42,847 nt of DNA, taken from assembly GCF_946886695.1 (NCBI RefSeq), contig NZ_CAMPJD010000043.1, forward strand, positions 1 through 42,847. The letters run 5' to 3'. This document shows, one piece after another, positions 24,839 to 31,829 of this stretch (its first letter is position 1; every line of letters starts with the position of its first letter). The translations under genes and the position numbers were made by a program. Source of the stretch: an uncultured Pseudoxanthomonas sp. (lineage in GTDB: Bacteria; Pseudomonadota; Gammaproteobacteria; Xanthomonadales; Xanthomonadaceae). The notes beneath the pieces were generated by a model, which was not told where the DNA came from, ran no database searches, and was given only the letters and a program-made list of their open reading frames with translations.

Positions 24839-26467
24839 CTAGTTCCTCAGGAACCTCTCTCTCCCCTTCCCACTTGGCTGCAGCCCATAGAACCGATACG
24901 CGTTGCGATAGAAGATGGCGTCCTTCGCTGGTTCCTTCAGCCCCAAGCCGTCAAGTGCTTTCTCTATTGTGGTCGGGTAGCTGTCGGCGCCCACCTCTTG
25001 CGCCAGCATCGACCAATCCGAGCCATACATCGTTCGCTCCAGGACAATCGCACTCCCCATTGCCTGGCGCAGCCTGGCCATCAGATCGTTGGCCGCATTA
25101 CCGCCCGCCAGAAGGCCTTCGAAGTAGCTGGTATCCACGTACAGGCACTCGTGCTGCTTCATCAAGTCCGCCAGCCGACCTGCCCATCCGTGCGAGTGAC
25201 CTTTCGTGCTCACGCCACCGAAATGGCCTATGCACACCTTGACCGCGGGATCCGAACCCTTGAAGTAGGCCGGGAACTTCTTGAATGCCCGCTCCCAATA
25301 GTTCGGACCGCCCAGTAATGCCTTGACTGCGTCGCCGCCGGGGGCATTGGTGGGCGAGCCATGCGCGAGGATGGGAATGCGCTCGCGCGCGCAAAGGGCG
25401 AAGAAGCGCTCCATGGCCTCATCGACCATGGCGCCCGTGATGCCTTTCTTGCAACTCAGGTTCCGCACCAAGCCATCCGGGTTGCCGTATGGCGCAAACC
25501 CCATGGGCGGATAGACCTTGAAGCCAAGGCACCCAAACTCACCTGCCGCTTTCTCCATCAGTGGGAAGTAGCCAGGGTCGACGATCGCGCGGAGTGGATT
25601 GAAGGGAGCGAGGCAACGAATCTTCTGATCGCTGTGCGTGGCAATGCGAGCCGCCAACGCGATCTGGTCGCTGATGGAAGAAGGAACGGTCTCCGAACAC
25701 TCTTCCGACCCGATCCAGAGATCGAAATCGACCATGGCGGGTGTGAACAATCCAATCCTCCGTCCGCTCGCCTCGCCGTGCAGCGCCGAGAGCGTCAAAG
25801 CGTTCTCGTAGCGATACCGCAGGAAACTCTTCAGGAACGCGAGATACGCGTGGATTTTTCCGGAGATGCTCAATTCCTGCGTGACAAGGAAGTTGACCGT
25901 ATCGGGATTGCTTCGCACCATTTGCGCCAAGTTTGGCGATGCCAGCCATTCCCCCGCGCCCCCTTGTGAAACGGTCGCACTCTTGGCCTGCGATTGGGCG
26001 TAGTCGCCGAAGAAGGCATTGAACGACTCGGGATCTTCCTCGGCGATCTCCATCCACGCGTCGCGGAAGCGCGTATCGGAATCATCGACAGCAACCTCTG
26101 TGGCCTGCATCGTCTGCGCATCGCGCATCAGACTGGCGGACCCGGTGAACGTCGCCCAATTGCTGCGACTCGCCAGCCATTTCATCTCGTCACGCGCTTT
26201 GGGTGCGCGCCGCTGAAGTATGCGGAGCGCGCGATGGCCCAGCTTCTTCAGCGGAGAGTCCGGATCCTGCTTCAGCAGAACTTCGACCACGAACGAGGTA
26301 ATGGGCAAGTCAGATGCATTGAAGATGTGGCAGTGCGCATCCACACCTCGGATGGCATCCAGCATGCCGGTCGTCGCAGGAAGAATTCCCGCCGCCATGC
26401 CACGGTTGGGAACCAGTGAAGCGAGTGATGCACCTGCCATACCTGCCAAGAAAGAACGCCTTTCCAT
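24839..26467 (-). CDS. Tat-exported amidohydrolase-superfamily protein
   Basis: 542 residues. MERRSFLAGMAGASLASLVP is a twin-arginine-like signal. GVDAHCHIFN (H45, H47) is the first metal motif of the amidohydrolase superfamily (Amidohydro_2 type). KVYPPMGFAPY, PILAHGSPTN and KVCIGHFGG follow in the order of the metal-ligand strands, and MYGSDWSML near the end provides the conserved aspartate. The 250-residue insert between the first motif and the rest (LRILQRRAPKARDEMKWLAS and onward) is unusually long. AAGGAGA is 5 bases before the ATG. It would be a periplasmic metal hydrolase; the substrate is unknown. Confidence 0.85.
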   Translation of the reverse strand: MERRSFLAGMAGASLASLVPNRGMAAGILPATTGMLDAIRGVDAHCHIFNASDLPITSFVVEVLLKQDPDSPLKKLGHRALRILQRRAPKARDEMKWLASRSNWATFTGSASLMRDAQTMQATEVAVDDSDTRFRDAWMEIAEEDPESFNAFFGDYAQSQAKSATVSQGGAGEWLASPNLAQMVRSNPDTVNFLVTQELSISGKIHAYLAFLKSFLRYRYENALTLSALHGEASGRRIGLFTPAMVDFDLWIGSEECSETVPSSISDQIALAARIATHSDQKIRCLAPFNPLRAIVDPGYFPLMEKAAGEFGCLGFKVYPPMGFAPYGNPDGLVRNLSCKKGITGAMVDEAMERFFALCARERIPILAHGSPTNAPGGDAVKALLGGPNYWERAFKKFPAYFKGSDPAVKVCIGHFGGVSTKGHSHGWAGRLADLMKQHECLYVDTSYFEGLLAGGNAANDLMARLRQAMGSAIVLERTMYGSDWSMLAQEVGADSYPTTIEKALDGLGLKEPAKDAIFYRNAYRFYGLQPSGKGRERFLRN

Positions 26468-26558
26468 GCTGCTCTCCTTTTCAAGTTGAGGTTCTCAACG
26501 GACTCCTAGAAGCAAGAGACCAGAGCGCATGCTTCGCAACGCGACCGACCGGTCGATC

Positions 26559-26579
26559 GAAAATGCACTCTGACCCCTA
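26559..26579. repeat. GGGGTCAGAGTGCATTTTC repeat, single arm
   Basis: GAAAATGCACTCTGACCCCT matches the right arm of the inverted repeat at 21248. It lies in the gap before the amidohydrolase gene, so the two copies bracket the beta-helix, DUF2059, XAC0095 and amidohydrolase genes. Confidence 0.7.
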
Positions 26580-26694
26580 TTTCTGACCCGCCAGCGCTTC
26601 TTCGACACGTGCGCTGGCTTGTTCGTATTCAATCATTCCGTTCTCGTCAGTCGCGTGGGCGCAGCGGACTGAACATCGCATTCCGCCACGCGGA

Positions 26695-27432
26695 TCAGTG
26701 ACCTGTAGGCCAGCCCGGAAGGGGCACTTCGCGCGCCTTCATTACGCCCTGCCTGACGATCTCGTAGGCCTCTTGCACCGGAGTACCCTTGAGGCAGCGC
26801 ACTTGGCCGTCCGTGATGCGGTAGGTGTCGGCACTCTCCTTCCACCAAGGCAGCATTCGATCCCACACTTCCTGCGTTACTGCCTCACGCCGGGCGATGG
26901 GCTCAGCGAACGTCAGTGGTTTCGCGCGATGGGATAGCGCCTTGTCGACGCCCCTGCGGTCCACTTCGCCGCAGGCCGCCCACTGACCTTCGGCAGTGCG
27001 GTGCATGGGAACGCCCTGGTACTTGTGCAGCCAGTTGCCGTCATCGGTGACGGCGACGAACAGCAAGGCATGCGGGGTGTTGGCGAAGGCGGGGAAGCCG
27101 TAGTGGTCGGCCACCTGGAACGTGACCTCGGTGTTTGCCGTCGTGCCCGCCACGGGCTGCACGACGCGATAACGGGCGCGGTAGAGGTCGTCCATGAAGA
27201 TGCAGCCCGGCGTGCCGGTGCGCTTGCGCTCTTCCTCGCAGGGGTCGGGCATGGGCTCCATGGAGATCAGCTCGCCCACGAAGACCAAGGTCTCGACGGC
27301 TCGCTCATCGGCAGGTTCGGCGACGGCGGGCAGAGCCGCACCGAACACCGCGAGAATGCCGATGAGCACGCCCACATTGCATGGCTTGAGCATCAGAGCC
27401 CGCCGTAGTGCTTCAGAAATTCGATGGGTCAT
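26695..27432 (-). CDS. Exported protein of unknown function, 245 aa
   Basis: A signal peptide (CNVGVLIGILAVFGAALPAVA) follows a 16-residue charged start. The mature protein is mixed alpha/beta, with phrases such as VFVGELISMEPMPDPCEEER and YRARYRVVQPVAGTTANTEV that suggest a small beta-barrel. Four cysteines (two CEE/GC and two later) could form disulfides. AAGGAAAG is 7 bases before the ATG at 27432, which is chosen over 27447 and 27486. No family recognised. Confidence 0.7.
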   Translation of the reverse strand: MTHRISEALRRALMLKPCNVGVLIGILAVFGAALPAVAEPADERAVETLVFVGELISMEPMPDPCEEERKRTGTPGCIFMDDLYRARYRVVQPVAGTTANTEVTFQVADHYGFPAFANTPHALLFVAVTDDGNWLHKYQGVPMHRTAEGQWAACGEVDRRGVDKALSHRAKPLTFAEPIARREAVTQEVWDRMLPWWKESADTYRITDGQVRCLKGTPVQEAYEIVRQGVMKAREVPLPGWPTGH

Positions 27433-27568
27433 GGCTTTCCTTCGCATGGTGTCACCGTCCAGAGCGATGGGTATCGCTCCGCTCAACCCATCCTACGTGC
27501 TTCGCCATTGAAAGCCGCTTGGCTCCACCCATCTTGCGCACTAGGGATGGCAAATCGTAACTGCTCCA

Positions 27569-29839
27569 TCAATTCGGCCGGCATGCATCGAGGCGGGCCC
27601 TGAGACCGTCGTACGCCGCCTTCTCTATCGTTACGAGCTTTGAGACAGGAACCTCAAGTGCGTGCCCAACGATCCTCTCAGCGACCTCAAAGGCTACCTT
27701 CCCATTCCCTTGTTCTAGGAGCGTCAATGCCGTGACTGCGTAAGCACCCAAGTATCCTTCTGCATCATCGCTGGAATCGAAGTTAGCCTGATAAAGGTCG
27801 TAGGCTTCCTCCCACCGACCAAGTTCTACTAGGGCCGTCGCTTCGTTCAACGCCAATGTTGGATCTTCTTGGTTAGTAAGCCTAGCCTCGTTAAACAAAG
27901 AATAGGCGAGCTCATACTTGCCTGAATAAAACTCAAGCAACCCCGCCTGATTCACCACCGGGGATCGCCTGTAGCCAAGCTCGAACAACTTATCCAAGTC
28001 AGCTCGCGCCTGATCATATTTCTGATCGCCGATAGCATCGCTAACAACACTAACCGCGACCCACTCATCAAAAACGACGAGATCTTCAGTCTTAGCAGAA
28101 ACTGCTGCCAGCATCGAGAGCTCGATGCCGCCCTCATTCGCAAGATCCAAGCCAGCCACAGCATCAAACATGCCGGCGCGGACATCGACCTGACCAGAAA
28201 CCGCCCTTGAAATTCTAGTAATCGCTACTTTCACTTCATCAACAAAGCTTTCCTCGTCATCACTACGAGCAACTACGACGAACGCGTCATCAGCTACCAT
28301 CGCGACATGCCCCCTCCCGGGCACGCTCTCGACGATAGCTTCAAACGCAGAGGCAAGCACTGCATTTGCTGCCCTAAGCCCTTTTGCAGAAGCAAACTCG
28401 TGAATTCCTTGCAGTAGGAACGTCGCTACGGACCTTCGCTCTTCTCGTTCCGTCTTCAACTGAGCACGAAGCGCATCCACAGAGGTGGCGAGTTTTGATT
28501 GAACGCTGCCAGGCGTTGAAACCAAATGGGAAATACTCCCGAGCGGAACCGCCTGCAGTGTGGATGAGTCAGGGATCTGGCCGCCAATCTCGACTATCCA
28601 TTCATCAATCTTGCAGAAAGCTACGTCGGTTTGCACGCTTACAACGGACATCCGTGCGATTGGGTAACGCGGATAGACGCCCAGCCTTCTCCGAGACCTA
28701 CCTTCTCCTGCAAAATAGGCAGTAACGCCATCGAAGCGTGGAGGATAGACAAGAAACTCCTGTCCTAACCGCACCCCTATTTCGCCGCCAGCATCGATAG
28801 CTACGAGCTTAGTTTCTGGAATGTGTTCAATTGTTCGTACATGGTTCTTCAGAATTTCAGAGAAGAGCCGAACGACATTGCGGCCGCCACCCTTTGCAGA
28901 ATAGAGAGCCAGATCTGCCTCTCGAAGCATTCGAGATATCGCCTGCTTGCGACGTTCGCCTGCACGGTGCTCCATCACACTAACGCCAATGCTTACGGTG
29001 ACGCCCCGCTCTGACTCAGGCGGAAACACATCCGTCTCGACCTTGCCGTCCTTCTTGAGGACTTTGTGCTCATCGCGACTTGGGAGTGCTTCGGCAGAAA
29101 CATCAGCACGAATTGAGTTTGCAAGCTCAAACACCTGATCGATAGTGACGGAACCAGACACCACGACCTGAAACTCCTCACCCCCCGGACGAGCAAAGAT
29201 AACCTCTGTACCACCAACCTCCAGAGCTGAGAGCCAACGCTCCACACTGGCATCGACTCTCCAACTGAACGCCCTTAACACGAGGTCGCCATACAAGTGA
29301 CCATGGTTGTCGTTTATGGACTTGAAATGATCTAAGTCCATTGAAATCAGATAGATCGATTTGAGCTGGGAAATCGTACCCGTCGCGCCACTCGTAGCGT
29401 GCCGGCCAATCGACCCCGCCTCAAAGAGCTCAAGTAGCTTCTCGTCTAGGGCAGCCTTGTTGAAGCACTCGGTAAGCGAGTCATGTTTGGCTAGAAATTC
29501 ATTCTTAGCGTTAAGAATCTCGCCATTCAGTCCGCTCTGAAACCTGCCGATAGTCTTGGCTGCAGGCCGAGAGGCGAATCGTATTTTGGTAACAGCATTG
29601 AACTCGTCATGCCGAAAGTAGACGTCAGCGCTAGCAGGCCGCCTGAAGTAACCACTCTTCGATTGCTGCGCTTGCTGGAGCTCTTTTAAGATCGGGGCAT
29701 CGACTGCTGACGCAGATTCGACCTCATACCAGACCTCATCATGAAAGTAGTAGGTCCCGACAAGTTGCCCTGCGGCACTACTGCTAGAGGCAAATTGCCC
29801 GACTCGCGCTGCAACACCTTGCAATCGGCCGCGCTTCAT
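27569..29839 (-). CDS. GGDEF protein with a second degenerate GGDEF-like domain and TPRs
   Basis: 756 residues, no signal peptide or membrane helix. Residues 1-115 are of unknown fold (VGTYYFHDEVWYEVES). Residues 115-325 form a GGDEF domain: LISMDLDHFKSINDNHGHLYGD and the signature RPGGEEF (G219-F223). The RxxD inhibitory site is absent (GTEV in its place). Residues 330-440 form a beta-rich linker. Residues 470-590 look like a second GGDEF fold with ADDAF (about 516-520) where the active motif should be, so probably inactive. The last 160 residues are TPR-like (LLEFYSGKYELAYSLFNEAR, VELGRWEEAYDLYQANF). It could make c-di-GMP or another dinucleotide. AAAGGGGGG precedes the ATG. Codons are markedly more A/T-rich than neighbours, suggesting transfer. 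Confidence 0.85.
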   Translation of the reverse strand: MKRGRLQGVAARVGQFASSSSAAGQLVGTYYFHDEVWYEVESASAVDAPILKELQQAQQSKSGYFRRPASADVYFRHDEFNAVTKIRFASRPAAKTIGRFQSGLNGEILNAKNEFLAKHDSLTECFNKAALDEKLLELFEAGSIGRHATSGATGTISQLKSIYLISMDLDHFKSINDNHGHLYGDLVLRAFSWRVDASVERWLSALEVGGTEVIFARPGGEEFQVVVSGSVTIDQVFELANSIRADVSAEALPSRDEHKVLKKDGKVETDVFPPESERGVTVSIGVSVMEHRAGERRKQAISRMLREADLALYSAKGGGRNVVRLFSEILKNHVRTIEHIPETKLVAIDAGGEIGVRLGQEFLVYPPRFDGVTAYFAGEGRSRRRLGVYPRYPIARMSVVSVQTDVAFCKIDEWIVEIGGQIPDSSTLQAVPLGSISHLVSTPGSVQSKLATSVDALRAQLKTEREERRSVATFLLQGIHEFASAKGLRAANAVLASAFEAIVESVPGRGHVAMVADDAFVVVARSDDEESFVDEVKVAITRISRAVSGQVDVRAGMFDAVAGLDLANEGGIELSMLAAVSAKTEDLVVFDEWVAVSVVSDAIGDQKYDQARADLDKLFELGYRRSPVVNQAGLLEFYSGKYELAYSLFNEARLTNQEDPTLALNEATALVELGRWEEAYDLYQANFDSSDDAEGYLGAYAVTALTLLEQGNGKVAFEVAERIVGHALEVPVSKLVTIEKAAYDGLRARLDACRPN

Positions 29840-29870
29840 CTACCCCCCTTTAGCTCTAACTAGTTAACCC

Positions 29871-30707
29871 TCACCCGCACTTCGAGTAACCACAGTTCAA
29901 ACACGTCGCGCACCCGTCCATGATGACGAGCGCCTTGGTGCTGCACTTGTGGCAAAGGGTCGCAGAGGGCGGGAAGCTGGCGCCATCGCCGGTGACGGCG
30001 ATGTCTTCCGAAGAACCGGGCATGACGGCAGAAGCGCCCTCATCCGCCCTTCGGGCACCTTCTCCCGCCGGGGCGGGAGAAGGAACAACGCTTACGTCAG
30101 AGTTTTTTTTTGCGCGGTCTTCGTACTGCTTGCGCTTCTCGGCCAGGATGGCGCGCTGGTGCGCGCTCATTTCCGGGTCGTGGATCAGGCCGATCGACTT
30201 CATGTGCTCTTCCACGATGGCGCCCAGCTCCGCCACCAGCGACGGCATGTACACACCACCGGCCTTGAAATAACCACCGCGCGGATCGAACACGGCCTTC
30301 ATCTCGTCCACCAGGAACGTCACGTCGCCGCCCTTGCGGAACACCGCCGACATGATGCGCGTCAGCGCCACGATCCACTGGAAGTGCTCCATGGACTTGC
30401 TGTTGACGAAGATCTCGAACGGACGGCGCAGCTCATGCTCCGTACCGGCGTTCAACACGATGTCGTTGATGGTCACGTACATGGCGTGCTCCACCAGCGG
30501 CGACTTGATCTTGTAGGTGCTGCCGATGAGGACTTCCGGGCGCTCGATGCGCTCGTGCATCTGGATGATGTTGTCCTGCGGCACTTCCTTTTCCACCGTC
30601 TCGCGCGCCACCGACGCCGTGGGAATCAGCGCAGCGGCTTCGCGCGCCTTGTCTTCCGGGGTGAGCACGCTGTAGCCCTTGATTTTCTTGTCGATCTTGA
30701 CGGCCAT
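29871..30707 (-). CDS. nrdJb: Class II ribonucleotide reductase subunit NrdJb
   Basis: 278 residues. The N-terminal about 200 match the small subunit of the split class II ribonucleotide reductase known from Pseudomonas and Xanthomonas: KGYSVLTPEDKAREAAAL, SPLVEHAMYVTINDIVLN, RRPFEIFVNSKSMEHFQWI. The C-terminus carries CHKC...CATCLNCGYSKC, the zinc/redox cysteine tail that re-reduces the active site. Together with NrdJa it would reduce ribonucleotides to deoxyribonucleotides using adenosylcobalamin. AGGA precedes the ATG. Two oddities: the linker at about 205-235 (VPSPAPAGEGARRADEG) is encoded by an inserted intergenic-type repeat, and it follows an A9 run. It is the distal gene of the nrdJa / H1-like / nrdJb order. 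Confidence 0.88.
   Translation of the reverse strand: MAVKIDKKIKGYSVLTPEDKAREAAALIPTASVARETVEKEVPQDNIIQMHERIERPEVLIGSTYKIKSPLVEHAMYVTINDIVLNAGTEHELRRPFEIFVNSKSMEHFQWIVALTRIMSAVFRKGGDVTFLVDEMKAVFDPRGGYFKAGGVYMPSLVAELGAIVEEHMKSIGLIHDPEMSAHQRAILAEKRKQYEDRAKKNSDVSVVPSPAPAGEGARRADEGASAVMPGSSEDIAVTGDGASFPPSATLCHKCSTKALVIMDGCATCLNCGYSKCG
30034..30083. repeat. Intergenic-type repeat inside nrdJb
   Basis: GCCCTTCGGGC followed by CTTCTCCCGCC / GGCGGGAGAAG is the same design as the repeats at 31613-31650 and 31788-31830 (GCCCCTTCGGGGC plus CTCTCCCGC/GGGGAGAG). Here it lies in frame in the coding sequence and is read as PSPAPAGEGARRADEG. Confidence 0.75.
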
Positions 30708-30769
30708 GACGGTGGAATCCTGTTCGTGTTCTGAAAGTTGTCATCGATGGGCGGGGCCTGGCCTTCCGG

Positions 30770-30815
30770 GCCGGCGACCGCCCCAACCCTCCCCCGGACC
30801 CGGGGGAGGAGGGGT
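30770..30815. repeat. CCCCCGG/CCGGGGG hairpin repeat
   Basis: CCCTCCCCCGGACCCGGGGG is a strong hairpin between nrdJb and the H1-like gene. It resembles the CCCTCTCCC-type repeat of this window and could reduce read-through or stabilise the upstream transcript. Confidence 0.55.
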
Positions 30816-30825
30816 GCATCAGGTC

Positions 30826-31416
30826 TTACTTACGGGCCGCTTTTTTTGCTGCTTTCTTTGCGGCTTTCTTCGGGGCTGCCTTGCGGACGGCTTTCTTGGC
30901 CGCCTTCTTGGGCGCGGCTTTCTTCGCCGCTTTCTTCACCGGCGCCTTGCGGGCGACCTTCTTTGCTGCCTTCTTCACCGACTTCTTGGCGACGGCCTTC
31001 TTGGCCGTGGCCTTCTTGGCGACCTTCTTCACGGCCTTCTTGGCAGCCGTCTTCCTGGTGGCTTTCTTCGCTGCCTTCTTCGCCGTCTTCTTGGCGGCCT
31101 TCTTGCCGGTTACCTTCTTCTGCAGGCTGGCGGCTTCGGCCTTGGCGGCGGAACTGGCGGCGGCCAGCTTCTTCTTCGCCTTGGCGACGGTCTTCTTCAC
31201 CGCCTTGGTGGCCTTGTCGGTGCGCTTGGCCACAGCCTTCTTCGCCTTGGCGATGTCGGCAGTGACCGTCTTGCGCGCCTTCTTGGCCGCCTTCTTGGCC
31301 TTGGCGACCGTTTCGCTGGCGGTGGAGGCCACCGCTTCGCCGATGCCTGCCACTGTCTCCTTCACGCTCTCGGCGGCGCCGGAGAGCGTCGCCGTGACAC
31401 CATTACCGTTGCTCAT
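30826..31416 (-). CDS. Histone H1-like lysine/alanine-rich protein
   Basis: 196 residues. The first 30 are a small amphipathic helix (VTATLSGAAESVKETVAGIG). The rest is a basic tail of repeats such as KKAAKKA, KKVAKKA and KKAVRKA, like eukaryotic H1 tails and bacterial AlgP/HctA/BphP-like proteins. It should bind DNA without sequence preference and alter nucleoid packing or transcription. AAGGAGGG is 6 bases upstream of the ATG. It lies between the two reductase genes on the same strand, so it is probably co-transcribed with them. The tandem repeats make its length prone to change. Confidence 0.85.
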   Translation of the reverse strand: MSNGNGVTATLSGAAESVKETVAGIGEAVASTASETVAKAKKAAKKARKTVTADIAKAKKAVAKRTDKATKAVKKTVAKAKKKLAAASSAAKAEAASLQKKVTGKKAAKKTAKKAAKKATRKTAAKKAVKKVAKKATAKKAVAKKSVKKAAKKVARKAPVKKAAKKAAPKKAAKKAVRKAAPKKAAKKAAKKAARK

Positions 31417-31829
31417 GCTGCCCTCCTTAGTGGGCGAGGTTAGTGACGCTGCCGATGCTATACCCGATTGCGCGGGGTGGAACGGTGAAACGGGTGAATC
31501 GGTGGTTCAACTTCCTGGGTGAGCCCCTTCCCCCGCGTGCGGGGGAAGGTTGGGATGGGGGGCGCTTTTCGCGAAGAGCCAAAGCAACTCGCTGCGCTCG
31601 CTCCCCTCTCCCGCCCCTTCGGGGCACCCTCTCCCGCAAGGGGAGAGGGATTCAGTCTTTTCCCCCCAGGCGGGGTGTTTTTTCCTCGACCCTTAGCCCC
31701 CCAAGGGGGGAGATGGCGCGGACGGCGGATGAGGGGCCGCTTTTCGCAAGGAGCCAAAGCAACTCGCTGCGCTCGCTCCCCCCACCTGCCCTCCGGGCAT
31801 CCTCCCCCGCAGGCGGGGGAGGAGAGCCG
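31417..31829. repeat. Tandem copies of a composite intergenic repeat
   Basis: 413 bases without a gene. A unit reading roughly GCTTTTCGC..GAGCCAAAGCAACTCGCTGCGCTCGCTCCCC occurs at 31563-31606 and again at 31739-31783. Each is followed by a hairpin pair of the type GCCCCTTCGGGGC / CTCTCCCGCAAGGGGAGAG. CCCCCGCAGGCGGGGG at 31805-31820 sits directly downstream of the nrdJa stop and may terminate transcription or separate the genes. Confidence 0.8.
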
